A stretch of DNA of 30,863 nucleotides from assembly GCA_905205975.1 (NCBI GenBank), contig CAJLFQ010000023.1, positions 1 through 30,863 of the forward strand, in the 5' to 3' direction. The notes beneath the pieces are model-generated. The model was not told the DNA's origin, did not search any database, and saw nothing but the letters and a program-made list of their open reading frames with translations. Position numbers and translations under genes: made by a program. This DNA comes from an uncultured Eubacteriales bacterium (GTDB taxonomy: Bacteria > Bacillota > Clostridia > Oscillospirales > QAMX01). Positions within the stretch are counted from its first letter, which is position 1. Each line of letters starts with the position of its first letter. Below, in pieces: positions 1-8,377 of this stretch.

Positions 1-32
1 TACGGTATTTGAAGACGCAGGAGGACATAACC

Positions 33-1427
33 ATGATTCTGAAGAACGTAGAAAAAACAGACAAGAACCAGGTCAAGCTGGAGATCGTCGTTGACAAGGG
101 CGAATTCGAAGCGGCCATCGAAAAATCTTTTAAGAAAAACGCAGCGCGTTTCAACGTCCAGGGCTTCCGCCGCGGCCGCGCCCCGCGCCGCATGATCGAA
201 CGCACCTACGGCGAAGGCGTTTTCTATGAAGACGCAGTCAATATCGCATACCCCGAAGTTTACTCCGCAGCCGTCAAAGAAGCGGGCATTGAACCGGTTG
301 ACCGCGCGGAAGTCGAACTCGACAGCATCGGCCCGGACGGCTTCACCTTTACGGCGGTTGTCACCGTCAAGCCGGAAGTCAAGCTTGGCCAGTATAAGAA
401 TCTCGAAGCCGAATTCATTCCGGCCACCGTCACCGATGAAGACGTTGATAAAGAACTTGAAAACCGCCGCAAGCGCAACGGCCGTCTGGAAACGGTCGAA
501 CGCGAAGCAGCAGACGGCGATACGGTTGTCATCGATTTCGAAGGCTTTGTGGACGGCGTCGCTTTTGAAGGCGGCAAAGCCGAAAATCACAGCCTCCGTC
601 TTGGCTCTGGCCAGTTCATTCCGGGCTTTGAAGATCAGCTGATCGGCACAAAAGCCGGCGACGAAAAAGACGTGAACGTCACTTTCCCGGAACATTATCA
701 GGCAGCAGAGCTGGCTGGCAAACCGGCTGTCTTTAAGGTCAAGGTCCACGAAGTCAAGGAAAACATCCTGCCGGAACTGGACGACGAGTTCGCGAAAGAC
801 GTTTCTGAATTTGAAACGCTGGCTGAATACCGCGAAGACCTGAAAAAGAAAATGCTGACCGTCCGCGAAAAGTCTGCCAATGAAGAATTCGAAGAACGCC
901 TGCTCGACAAGCTGCTCGAAGGCGTCGAAGTCAACATCCCGAACTGCATGGTCGAACAGCAGCTCGACCGCATCGCGGAAGACTTTGAATATCGCCTCCG
1001 CGCGCAGGGCATGACGCTGGAAGCATATCTCCAGATGAGCGGCATGGATATGGACGGTTTCCGTTCCACCTTCAAAGACCGTGCAGAACGTCAGGTGAAG
1101 ACGACGTTGGCACTGGAAGCTGTTGTCAAAGCGGAAAACTTCGAAGTTTCTGATGAAGAAATCGAAGCAGAATATGCAAAGCTTGCTGAACAGTACAAGA
1201 CGCCGGTTGACCAGCTCAAGAAATACATGAGCCCGGAAGCCATCAAAGAAGACATGCAGAAAACGAAGGCCGTCGAACTGATCAAGGAAACCGCCGTGAA
1301 GCTCGACCCGAAGCCGGAAGAAGCCGCTGAAGAAAAAACGGAAGCACTGGCAGAAGAAAAAGCAGAACCCAAAAAACGTACGAGAAAAAAGGCCGCTGAA
1401 GAAAAAACGGAAGCGGACGCTGAATAA
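33..1427 (+). CDS. tig: Trigger factor (ribosome-associated chaperone and peptidyl-prolyl isomerase)
   Basis: The product is a 464-residue cytosolic chaperone that docks at the ribosomal exit tunnel and shields nascent chains. The N-terminal ribosome-binding signature GFRRGRAP lies near residue 44. An FKBP-type PPIase domain follows at about residues 155-240 (VIDFEGFVDG, GSGQFIPGFEDQLIG), then the helical C-terminal substrate-binding domain. The ATG at 33 is chosen because CAGGAGG at 18-24 sits 8 bases upstream; an in-frame TTG at 9 would lie upstream of that site. The protein ends in a low-complexity Glu/Ala/Lys tail of about 36 residues with the element AAEEKTEA twice, which makes it longer than the usual ~430 residues. 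It is followed by a terminator and then clpP and clpX, the common tig-clp order of Firmicutes. Identification is secure; the role of the tail is unknown. Confidence 0.97.
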   Translation: MILKNVEKTDKNQVKLEIVVDKGEFEAAIEKSFKKNAARFNVQGFRRGRAPRRMIERTYGEGVFYEDAVNIAYPEVYSAAVKEAGIEPVDRAEVELDSIGPDGFTFTAVVTVKPEVKLGQYKNLEAEFIPATVTDEDVDKELENRRKRNGRLETVEREAADGDTVVIDFEGFVDGVAFEGGKAENHSLRLGSGQFIPGFEDQLIGTKAGDEKDVNVTFPEHYQAAELAGKPAVFKVKVHEVKENILPELDDEFAKDVSEFETLAEYREDLKKKMLTVREKSANEEFEERLLDKLLEGVEVNIPNCMVEQQLDRIAEDFEYRLRAQGMTLEAYLQMSGMDMDGFRSTFKDRAERQVKTTLALEAVVKAENFEVSDEEIEAEYAKLAEQYKTPVDQLKKYMSPEAIKEDMQKTKAVELIKETAVKLDPKPEEAAEEKTEALAEEKAEPKKRTRKKAAEEKTEADAE

Positions 1428-1453
1428 TTTTCAGCAAACCAGACGATCCTGAT

Positions 1454-1506
1454 AGGCAGCGCCGCGTCATTCAACGGTTCAGGCCGGCGGCGCTGCCTGT
1501 CTTTTC
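1454..1506 (+). terminator. Rho-independent terminator after tig
   Basis: A perfect 12-bp stem (AGGCAGCGCCGC at 1454-1465 with its complement at 1487-1498) encloses a 21-base loop and is followed by the T-rich GTCTTTT. It lies between tig and clpP, so clpP probably needs its own promoter. In the remaining bases up to 1565 I see only a small CGTCG/CGACG inverted repeat (about 1512-1530). I see no clear -35/-10 pair and no CIRCE or CtsR operator. Confidence 0.8.
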
Positions 1507-1565
1507 CCAATCGTCGATGCAAAAACGACGCAAAAACAAATGTGAATCAGAAGGGATGATTTTTT

Positions 1566-2150
1566 ATGAGTTTGGTGCCAATGGTCATTGAACAGACGAA
1601 CCGGGGCGAACGCAGCTATGACATTTTTTCCCGCCTCTTAAACGATCGCATCATTTTCCTCCACGAGGAAGTCAACGACGTCTCTGCCGGGCTGGTTGTT
1701 GCACAGCTTCTCTACCTGGAAGCGCAGGACCCGGACAAAGACATTTCGCTCTACATCAACAGCCCTGGCGGCGTGATTACATCCGGCATGGCAATCTATG
1801 ACACCATGCAGTATATCAAACCGGACGTTTCCACCATCTGCATCGGTATGGCGGCCAGCATGGGCGCGTTCCTTTTGGCAGCCGGTGCAAAGGGCAAGCG
1901 GTTTGCACTGCCCAACAGCGAAATCATGATTCATCAGCCGTCCGGCGGTGCGCAGGGGCAAGTTAGCGACATTAAGATTCATGCGGACCGGATTCTTGCG
2001 GTTCGCTCCAAAATGAATGAAATGCTCTCCCAGATGACGGGCCAGCCGCTCAGCGTTGTCGAAGCAGATACAGAGCGCGACCATTTCATGACCGCAGAAG
2101 AAGCCAAGGCATACGGCCTGATCGATGGGATTCTGACGAAACAGAAATAA
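1566..2150 (+). CDS. clpP: ATP-dependent Clp protease proteolytic subunit ClpP
   Basis: This is the serine peptidase that forms the double-heptamer chamber degrading proteins fed in by ClpX or ClpC. The 194-residue length is typical. The catalytic triad is visible: Ser98 in GMAASMGAF, His123 in MIHQP and Asp172 in TERDHFM. The ATG at 1566 is preceded by AGAAGGGATGA about 10 bases upstream. The mature N-terminus usually begins close to the LVPMVIEQT motif seen here, so little or no propeptide is expected. clpX follows after 35 bases, so the two are probably co-transcribed and work as one ClpXP machine. Confidence 0.98.
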   Translation: MSLVPMVIEQTNRGERSYDIFSRLLNDRIIFLHEEVNDVSAGLVVAQLLYLEAQDPDKDISLYINSPGGVITSGMAIYDTMQYIKPDVSTICIGMAASMGAFLLAAGAKGKRFALPNSEIMIHQPSGGAQGQVSDIKIHADRILAVRSKMNEMLSQMTGQPLSVVEADTERDHFMTAEEAKAYGLIDGILTKQK

Positions 2151-2185
2151 TTTTCCCTGCAAAGTTTTATGAACAGGAGAACCAC

Positions 2186-3463
2186 ATGGCAAGAAACGAC
2201 GATAAGCGGTTGATCTGCTGCTCGTTCTGCGGCCGTCCGCAGACGGAAGCGGCTCGGATTATCTCCGGTGACAGCGCCTATATCTGCGACGAATGCATTC
2301 GCCTCTGCTATCAGATGATTTCGGATGACGATGAAATGCATGACGCTTCGCATGCGAATCATGACCGGCCGGATGGTCCGCTTCCTCGTCCTGCGGAGAT
2401 GAAGGCCATCCTCGATCAGTACGTCATCGGACAGGATGAGGCAAAAATCGCGCTTTCCGTGGCAACCTATAACCATTATAAGCGCGTTTATTTCAACGAC
2501 AACTCTGATGTCGAACTGCAGAAGAGCAACATTCTGCTCTTAGGTCCGACCGGCTGCGGCAAAACATACCTGGCGCAAACGCTTGCGAAAACGCTGAAGG
2601 TTCCGTTTGCAATCGCAGACGCGACGACGCTGACAGAAGCAGGCTACGTCGGCGAAGACGTTGAAAACATCCTGCTCCGCTTGATTCAGGCCGCAGATTA
2701 CGACATTGAGCGCGCGCAGCACGGTATCATCTACATCGATGAAATCGATAAAATTTCCAGAAAAAGCGAGAATACGTCGATTACACGCGACGTCAGTGGG
2801 GAAGGCGTTCAGCAGGCGCTGCTGAAGCTCCTCGAAGGCACCGTAGCCAACGTCCCGCCGCAGGGCGGACGCAAACATCCGCAAAAAGAGTGCATTCAAA
2901 TCGATACGACCAACATCCTCTTTATCTGCGGCGGTGCGTTTGACGGCATTGACAAGATCATCGAACAGCGCGTCAACATCAAAAACATCGGCTTCAACGC
3001 AACCATCACGACCAAAAAAGACCGTGATACGTCGCAACTGCTCAAGGACGTCGAGGCGCACGATATCATCAAATTCGGCTTGATTCCGGAGCTGGTTGGC
3101 CGTCTGCCGGTCATCATTTCTCTGTCTCAGTTGAACGTTGACGCACTTGTCCGTGTTTTAACGGAGCCCAAGAATGCGCTGACAAAACAGTATATCCACA
3201 TCTTCGAGATGGAGAACGTCAAACTGACGTTTGAGGAAGATGCGATCAGAGCCGTTGCAGAAGAGGCCGCCAAGAAAAATATCGGCGCCCGCGGCCTGCG
3301 TTCCATCCTGGAGGGCATTTTGATCGGCCCCATGTATGAAATCCCGTCCCAGGAGGATGTCATCGAAGTGGTCATCACGCGTGACTGCGTCGAGAAAAAA
3401 GCGCCGCCCATCATCAAGCGGATTCCCGGCAAGCGCGCCCCGCTTCCGGCAAACCGTCACTGA
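2186..3463 (+). CDS. clpX: ClpX, AAA+ unfoldase of the ClpXP protease
   Basis: The product recognises tagged substrates, unfolds them with ATP and threads them into ClpP. It has 425 residues, typical for the family. The N-terminal zinc-binding domain uses Cys12, Cys15, Cys34 and Cys37. Walker A is GPTGCGKT at residues 120-127, the pore loop is GYVGED, and Walker B is IIYIDEIDKI. The IGF loop that grips ClpP is seen as NIGFNA near residue 267, and sensor-2 is GARGLRS. AGGAGA lies upstream of the ATG. The gene sits between clpP (35 bases) and ysxC (9 bases), consistent with one transcript. All key residues are present. Confidence 0.98.
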   Translation: MARNDDKRLICCSFCGRPQTEAARIISGDSAYICDECIRLCYQMISDDDEMHDASHANHDRPDGPLPRPAEMKAILDQYVIGQDEAKIALSVATYNHYKRVYFNDNSDVELQKSNILLLGPTGCGKTYLAQTLAKTLKVPFAIADATTLTEAGYVGEDVENILLRLIQAADYDIERAQHGIIYIDEIDKISRKSENTSITRDVSGEGVQQALLKLLEGTVANVPPQGGRKHPQKECIQIDTTNILFICGGAFDGIDKIIEQRVNIKNIGFNATITTKKDRDTSQLLKDVEAHDIIKFGLIPELVGRLPVIISLSQLNVDALVRVLTEPKNALTKQYIHIFEMENVKLTFEEDAIRAVAEEAAKKNIGARGLRSILEGILIGPMYEIPSQEDVIEVVITRDCVEKKAPPIIKRIPGKRAPLPANRH

Positions 3464-3472
3464 GGGCAAGGC

Positions 3473-4087
3473 ATGCTGAACATACACAATGCACGTTTTG
3501 TGAAATCGGCCGCAGCCAAACAGGATTTCCTGTTTGACGGCAAGCCGCTGATTCTGCTGGCGGGGCGTTCAAATGTCGGCAAGTCTTCGGTGATCAACTC
3601 GCTTTTAAACCGCAAGAACTTTGCCCGTGTCGGCGCTTCCCCGGGGAAAACGACGCAGATCAACTACTTCTGCATCGATGAAGCTGCCTACTTGGTCGAT
3701 TTGCCTGGATATGGCTATGCCAAACGATCCTTCAGCGAACGGGATCGCTGGGCCGCACTGATCGACGATTTCTTCATTCATTGCGCGCGTAATGTGCTGG
3801 CGAATGCGTTCGGTCTTCTGATCATCGACGCACGCCACGGCCCGCAGGATGCGGATTTTACGATGGCGAATTATTTTGCCTCGGCCAATATCCCGTTTGT
3901 GGTGGTCGCAAATAAATGCGACAAACTCAACAAACGAGAATGCGAGGAGCAGCTCCGCGAGATTACCCGCGCATTTTCGGGCCGCGAAGAGATTTTGCTC
4001 TATTCCGCCGAAAAGGGGACGGGCCGGACGGAACTGCTGGACCGGATCAACCGATTCGCAGATCAGTATACGGCAGAAACGAACTGA
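3473..4087 (+). CDS. ysxC: Ribosome biogenesis GTP-binding protein YsxC/EngB
   Basis: This 204-residue TRAFAC-class GTPase belongs to the EngB family, whose members assist assembly of the large ribosomal subunit. G1 is GRSNVGKSS (about residues 31-39), G3 is DLPGYGYAK, G4 is NKCD and G5 is SAEK. The sequence SPGKTTQINYF carries the switch-I threonine. The ATG at 3473 lies 9 bases after the clpX stop, with the run GAGGGCAAGG as ribosome binding site, so it is translationally linked to clpX. In many Firmicutes lon separates clpX and ysxC; here no lon is present between them. A strong terminator follows directly. Confidence 0.96.
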   Translation: MLNIHNARFVKSAAAKQDFLFDGKPLILLAGRSNVGKSSVINSLLNRKNFARVGASPGKTTQINYFCIDEAAYLVDLPGYGYAKRSFSERDRWAALIDDFFIHCARNVLANAFGLLIIDARHGPQDADFTMANYFASANIPFVVVANKCDKLNKRECEEQLREITRAFSGREEILLYSAEKGTGRTELLDRINRFADQYTAETN

Positions 4088-4096
4088 ATCCATAAA

Positions 4097-4140
4097 AACA
4101 CCTGACGCAGACGTTCAAACGTTGCGCCGGGTGTTTTTTC
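4097..4140 (+). terminator. Rho-independent terminator after ysxC
   Basis: Arms 4097-4109 and 4123-4135 pair with one G-U and one A-C opposition. An inner ACGT/ACGT stem closes a TCAA loop, and six Ts follow (4134-4139). It ends the clpP-clpX-ysxC unit. Confidence 0.88.
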
Positions 4141-4167
4141 TTCACAGCCGCAAAACATCATTCGCAG

Positions 4168-4252
4168 TGCAGGCTGAGAAAACCTGCAATTTCAGATTTG
4201 TCACGGACAAATTTGAAACGCACAACCAAACCGCATAGACATCTGCTATAAT
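4168..4252 (+). promoter_or_regulatory. Extended -10 promoter of the SLH protein with two upstream inverted repeats
   Basis: TGCTATAAT at 4244-4252 is a consensus -10 with the extended TGn element. No good -35 lies 16-18 bases upstream. The nearest TTGAAA (4213-4218) is 28 bases away, too far to be a normal -35. Upstream are two perfect inverted repeats: TGCAGG-N9-CCTGCA (4168-4188) and ATTTGTC-ACG-GACAAAT (4196-4212). The second is centred about 45 bases before the -10, a position suited to an activator or operator. Neither repeat is followed by a T-run, so they are not terminators. Confidence 0.5.
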
Positions 4253-4331
4253 AGAGCAAAACCGAAAGCTGTTCCGGAAGGCATCACGGCATCTTCTGAA
4301 AAAAGCAGCTTTCTGAAAGTGAGGAAGACCG

Positions 4332-7175
4332 ATGAAAATGAAGAAAAGGCTCATCAGCGCTTTGCTTGTCCTGTGCCTGTGCATCTCGTTTGTCCCGGCT
4401 GTATATGCAGCGGAAAACGAGATTGGCGCAGACTTTACGGCAAGTGACCCGACTGCGGCACTGCAAACGCTGACAGGCGGAGACAGCACGCTTGCCGAAT
4501 GGGATGCAGAAACCAAAACGCTGACCTTGAAAGGCGTTCAGTATCAGTCAAACGCCCGGACGGCGGTCAAACTTCCGGCAGATTCGACCATCCTGCTGGC
4601 CGACGGTACGACGAACAGCATCCGCGGCGGACAGCTGGCGATTGCGGAAAACAATACGACCGGCGATTATTTTGTATATGCTTACGCCTATGGTGTGCTC
4701 TGCGAAGGCGCGCTGACCATTCGCGGCAGCGGCACGCTTTCCGTCACCGGTACAGACCTGACCAATACCGGCAGCGCAGATCCAACGTCGATTGGGCTGT
4801 CAGCGCAAAAGCTGACGGTTGAGAGCGGAAACGTGACCGCGCAGGGCGGCACAGTCCAATCAGCATATTATGACAGCGAAAAGGAAAGCGGCGTTTCGGC
4901 GTTTTCTTATGGTGTCAAACTGCCGGGCAACGCTGCTGTGCTGACGGTTTCGGGCGGCAGTCTGACAGGCCTCGGCGGTATTACCACCCATAAACGTTCG
5001 GATTTCAAAGGCGGATCAGAAGACAGCGGAAGCTTTTCCAAAGGGATTCTTGTAGGCAACAACAATAAAGGCGTCCTGACCGTTTCCGGAAAAGGCAAAC
5101 TGACCGGCGGCATCATTGATGGCGCCGAGATGAGCTTGCTGACGACAGGCATCACGCTCTACGGAAAACTCACCGTTCAGGACGAGGCAGAAGTTCGCGC
5201 ATTCGGCGGCTCCGGGACATCTGTCACCGGCGACATCGTCGTGACCGGCGGCTCCTTCACCACGACGCGAGACGGTGACGGCTGGGCGCTGGAGCTTTCG
5301 GGCAGCAATATTTACAGCGGATCCCCGAAGGCCAACCTGACAATCAGCGGCGGAACCGTGAAAGTGGACGGCTCTTTCTTTCAGCATGGACATTTAGAAC
5401 GTGCGGGCTATGGCCAAGTGGTGCTGTCCGGCGGCGAACTTCAGGTTCTGAACGAGCATGCGTCCTATGGCTATATGGATGTGCGCGATCTGACGGTCAG
5501 CGGCGGCAAACTGACGGCTGGCACGCGCATCGACGCACGGACCGTCACAATGACCGGCGGCTTCATTGCCGCGGACAGCCGCGATGAATGGTATACGGCG
5601 CTTTATGTCGAAAAGAACTTCGATATGACCGGCGGCACGGTGCTGATGGCGGCACAGTCGGAAGAACGCCGCGCATTCCGGTGTCAGACGCTCAACTTGG
5701 ACGATGCGATTCGCGTTTCCGGCGCCGTCGAAACGGTTGTTAATCATGCCGACAATGCGTTGACGCAGGCCTTTGCCGATACGCCGGTCGCATTCAGCGA
5801 TGCTGCGCTGACAGAGCTGACGCTGACAGAACTGGCAGCAAAAGACAAAATCTATGACGGCACCAACCGGGCGGAACTGACCGGCGGCACGCTGAACGGC
5901 CTCGAAACCGGGCATGCAGTTACCCTCGGCACAGAAGGCATTTCAGCTTCTTTTGACGACATCAACGCAGGCACAGCGAAACCGGTTCATCTTCAGGGCG
6001 ACGCTTTCACCCTGCACGGCTGGGATGCCTACCGCTATGTGCTGAAAACGCTTCCGGCGGATTTCACCGGGTTAAACGCTTCGATTCTTCCGTGTACAAC
6101 GATCGCCGATGAGACCAAACTGCGGCAGACCGTGTATGAAGGCAGCGCCAATTGGCAGACGCCGCGTTTTACCGGCGTCACCGTCAATGACGTTACAGAA
6201 ACAGCAACCGGCACCGTCTCGTATACGGTAGACGGTCAATCCAAAACGGCAGATGAAATCACAGCGCTTCTGAAAGGCATGAAAGCCGGAGAAACGCTCA
6301 GCGTTGCATATACATTTGCCGGAACGGATAACTACGCCGGCGCCGCGGTAAACGGAACGATTGCGATTTCCGTGATGGCCAAACAGGAAGAGACGTCTGA
6401 CACCTATCAGATTTATGTCGCAGACAGCAAGAACGGCACGGCACAGGCGGATAAAAACCGCGCAGAAGCAGGCGAAACCGTTACCATCAATGCCCAGCCG
6501 GACAGCGGATATACCTTGGCGATCGTTTCCGTGACTGACAGTCAGGGCAACAGCGTACCGACAACGCGCACCGGCGATACCGCAGTGACGTTCCGGATGC
6601 CTGCGTGCGACGTTGTTGTGCAGGTCACCTTCCGCAAGACGACGTCGACGGAGTTCGTCGACGTACCGGAAGATGCGGAGTATGCGCCGGCCGTCAAATG
6701 GGCGGTCGAAAACGGCATTACATCTGGCGTCGGCAACAACCGCTTTGACCCGCTGAAAACCTGTACGCGCGGCGAAATTGTGACGTTCCTGTGGCGCATG
6801 GCCGGTTCGCCGGAACCGCAAGCGGACCACAGCTTCACCGACGTCCCGGCAGAATCCTACTGCGCAAAGGCTGTTGCATGGGCTGTCGCAGAAGGCATTA
6901 CCAAGGGTACGGGCAACGGTCGCTTCAGCCCGGATCTGCCGTGTACGCGTGCGCAATGCGTCACGTTCCTCTATCGTGCGGCAGGCTGTCCGGCGGTTGA
7001 AGGCGAGATTGTCTTCACCGATGTCGAGCCGGGTGCATTCTATACCGAAGCAGTCAAGTGGGCCGAACAAAACGGCATTACGCGCGGCGTCGGCGGCGGC
7101 TTGTTCGGCACGGAACGGCCCTGCACACGGGCGCAGATTGTCATGTTCCTGTACCGCAGTGCGGGCAGCCGCTGA
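4332..7175 (+). CDS. Secreted S-layer-homology (SLH) surface protein with beta-helix-like and YDG repeats
   Basis: A 947-residue exported protein. It has a signal peptide (basic KMKKR, hydrophobic core, probable cut after VYA near residue 26). Residues ~40-490 are rich in Thr/Gly and repeat LTVSGG- or LTISGG-like strands, suggesting a right-handed beta-helix. A YDG-type module begins at KIYDGTN near residue 505, followed by an Ig-like MBG-type segment. An InlB-B-type bacterial repeat starts near residue 695 (KNGTAQADKNRAEAGETV, DSGYTL). Three SLH domains follow, starting near residues 773, 833 and 894 (FVDVPEDAEYAPAVKWA, FTDVPAESYCAKAVAWA, FTDVEPGAFYTEAVKWA). In this family SLH domains anchor proteins to pyruvylated cell-wall polymers. 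GAGGA precedes the ATG. The ligand is unknown; an adhesin or wall-associated polysaccharide-binding role is only a guess. It stands alone between two terminators. Confidence 0.9.
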   Translation: MKMKKRLISALLVLCLCISFVPAVYAAENEIGADFTASDPTAALQTLTGGDSTLAEWDAETKTLTLKGVQYQSNARTAVKLPADSTILLADGTTNSIRGGQLAIAENNTTGDYFVYAYAYGVLCEGALTIRGSGTLSVTGTDLTNTGSADPTSIGLSAQKLTVESGNVTAQGGTVQSAYYDSEKESGVSAFSYGVKLPGNAAVLTVSGGSLTGLGGITTHKRSDFKGGSEDSGSFSKGILVGNNNKGVLTVSGKGKLTGGIIDGAEMSLLTTGITLYGKLTVQDEAEVRAFGGSGTSVTGDIVVTGGSFTTTRDGDGWALELSGSNIYSGSPKANLTISGGTVKVDGSFFQHGHLERAGYGQVVLSGGELQVLNEHASYGYMDVRDLTVSGGKLTAGTRIDARTVTMTGGFIAADSRDEWYTALYVEKNFDMTGGTVLMAAQSEERRAFRCQTLNLDDAIRVSGAVETVVNHADNALTQAFADTPVAFSDAALTELTLTELAAKDKIYDGTNRAELTGGTLNGLETGHAVTLGTEGISASFDDINAGTAKPVHLQGDAFTLHGWDAYRYVLKTLPADFTGLNASILPCTTIADETKLRQTVYEGSANWQTPRFTGVTVNDVTETATGTVSYTVDGQSKTADEITALLKGMKAGETLSVAYTFAGTDNYAGAAVNGTIAISVMAKQEETSDTYQIYVADSKNGTAQADKNRAEAGETVTINAQPDSGYTLAIVSVTDSQGNSVPTTRTGDTAVTFRMPACDVVVQVTFRKTTSTEFVDVPEDAEYAPAVKWAVENGITSGVGNNRFDPLKTCTRGEIVTFLWRMAGSPEPQADHSFTDVPAESYCAKAVAWAVAEGITKGTGNGRFSPDLPCTRAQCVTFLYRAAGCPAVEGEIVFTDVEPGAFYTEAVKWAEQNGITRGVGGGLFGTERPCTRAQIVMFLYRSAGSR

Positions 7176-7224
7176 GCCAATCAACGTCATCATTGCCCGC
7201 CATTGCATATGACGGGATATCAAA

Positions 7225-7258
7225 AGCCGGTATGGCCAATGGCCATACCGGCTTTTTT
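7225..7258 (+). terminator. Bidirectional terminator between the SLH gene and the MerR gene
   Basis: A perfect 13-bp stem AGCCGGTATGGCC (7225-7237) with its complement at 7241-7253 encloses a 3-base loop. Six Ts follow on the + strand and AAAA precedes, so it can also serve the convergent MerR gene on the - strand. I see nothing else in 7176-7313. Confidence 0.9.
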
Positions 7259-7313
7259 GAGCAGTTGGGCAGAGACAGACTCTTCGGCGAAGCAAGCCGC
7301 GGGTTAAGATGGG

Positions 7314-8120
7314 TTACGCTTTCTTCACCGGCCAGCAGACTTCTGTGACGTATTCATCCGGATTGCTCGTCTCGTGCGGGCTCACATGGTAGATATTGAA
7401 CAACATGGGGCCTGCATATGCGTACCCATTGGATTCGATCCATGCAGCGCACGATGCATAAACGTCAACCGTCTGTTCATAGCTGCCGCGGAAAATGCAG
7501 CTGGCGACCGTGACAGGCGGCAGCGTGCGGAAATGAACGTGTTCTGTGTCCGGATAATGCCCCTTGACGGTTTTCTGCACTTCTACGTCTACGTCAGATT
7601 CCTTGTAGTCGCCATCCCAAAAGACCGCAGCACACAGACAGGGGTCAGCAGGGATCAAGTGCATGTTGTCTGTCTCTTCACAGAGCTTCTGCCAAAGAAT
7701 CCCTTCGTCTTCATAACGCGGAATGGTCATGCGGAGAGAGGCGGCGTAACGTTCCGGGAATGCTTTGATGGTAATGTCGAATTGCATGGTTTCTTCCTTT
7801 CTCAGCCGTTTGCGGGCTGTGTCCAGAAGAAGCAGTTTCCGCTCGATCTCAAGGCGTTCATCTTCCAACTGCGCCTGGCGGTTGTCGATCGCCTGTATGT
7901 CATGAAACAGCGGCAGCATTTCACGGATTTCAGCAAGCGAAAATCCGAGATCTTTCAGTGCGGCGATCCGACCGCACTGTAGAAGCTGAGCCTCACTGTA
8001 ATAGCGGTATTCGGTGAAACGATCCACCAAAGCGGGCTTCAGCAGATCGATTTCATCGTAGTGCCGCAGCATGCGGATACTGACTCTGGACAGTTTTGAA
8101 AATTCACCGATTTTCAGCAA
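7314..8120 (-). CDS. MerR-family transcriptional regulator with GyrI-like effector-binding domain
   Basis: A 268-residue regulator. The N-terminal MerR winged helix-turn-helix is clear (IGEFSKLSRVSIRMLRHYDEI, then LLKPA and YRYYSEAQLLQ), followed by a dimerising coiled coil at about residues 80-110 (DNRQAQLEDERLEIERKL). Residues ~112-268 resemble the GyrI-like/BmrR-type small-molecule-binding domain that senses drugs or hydrophobic compounds. The start is a TTG: GGAGG lies 8 bases upstream and the usual MLKIGEFSK start follows. A MerR-type promoter with a 19-bp spacer lies just upstream, so it probably controls itself. No efflux pump lies next to it, so its other targets are not visible here. 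The family is certain; the inducer is unknown. Confidence 0.95.
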   Translation of the reverse strand: MLKIGEFSKLSRVSIRMLRHYDEIDLLKPALVDRFTEYRYYSEAQLLQCGRIAALKDLGFSLAEIREMLPLFHDIQAIDNRQAQLEDERLEIERKLLLLDTARKRLRKEETMQFDITIKAFPERYAASLRMTIPRYEDEGILWQKLCEETDNMHLIPADPCLCAAVFWDGDYKESDVDVEVQKTVKGHYPDTEHVHFRTLPPVTVASCIFRGSYEQTVDVYASCAAWIESNGYAYAGPMLFNIYHVSPHETSNPDEYVTEVCWPVKKA

Positions 8121-8162
8121 CTTTGGTACCTCCGTTCAGAACGGTTTCTTGAGCTCGTATCC

Positions 8163-8193
8163 ATGATAACACCTGACACAGTGGGAGAGTCAA
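8163..8193 (-). promoter_or_regulatory. MerR-type promoter with 19-bp spacer and central dyad
   Basis: On the - strand TTGACT (8193-8188) and TATCAT (8168-8163) are separated by 19 bases, longer than the 17 usual for sigma-A. The spacer carries a dyad, read on the + strand as CT-N2-CAC-A-GTG-N2-AG centred at 8180. Over-long spacers with a dyad are the hallmark of promoters that MerR regulators untwist. Transcription would start near 8156, about 36 bases before the TTG start of the MerR gene. Confidence 0.75.
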
Positions 8194-8274
8194 GAGGGAA
8201 AACGCTTTTTTCAAAAATATCGATGTCGTCCCAGACGACATACGCCGCCGCTTGCATGGTCGCGCCCGGCAGAC

Positions 8275-8372
8275 GATGTGCCGGAACCGGTGCACAGCTT
8301 CACGGATGTCCCGGCAGAAGCATACTGCGCAAAGACTGTTGCATGGGCGGGGGCAGAATGGCACGGGCGGCA
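8275..8372 (+). pseudogene. Relic fragment of an SLH domain
   Basis: Read on the + strand, the stretch from 8278 encodes VHSFTDVPAEAYCAKTVAWA, nearly the second SLH domain of the surface protein upstream. By hand, bases 8293-8358 match 6828-6893 at 58 of 66 positions, and CCGGAACCG precedes both. After 8358 one extra base shifts the frame and similarity stops. There is no start, signal peptide or following SLH repeat, so it is a remnant of a duplicated or recombined SLH gene lying in the gap between the GH28-like and MerR genes. Confidence 0.7.
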
Positions 8373-8377
8373 AACCG

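Noticed and set aside
1507..1565. Possible heat-shock operator (CIRCE or CtsR box) before clpP
   Set aside because: I looked for TTAGCACTC/GAGTGCTAA and tandem GGTCAAA repeats and saw neither. The small CGTCG repeat is not a match.
6072..7295. Open frame of 407 codons on the - strand opposite the SLH gene
   Set aside because: It is a shadow of the SLH coding strand. It has arginine- and cysteine-rich low-quality sequence, no ribosome binding site and no recognisable domain.
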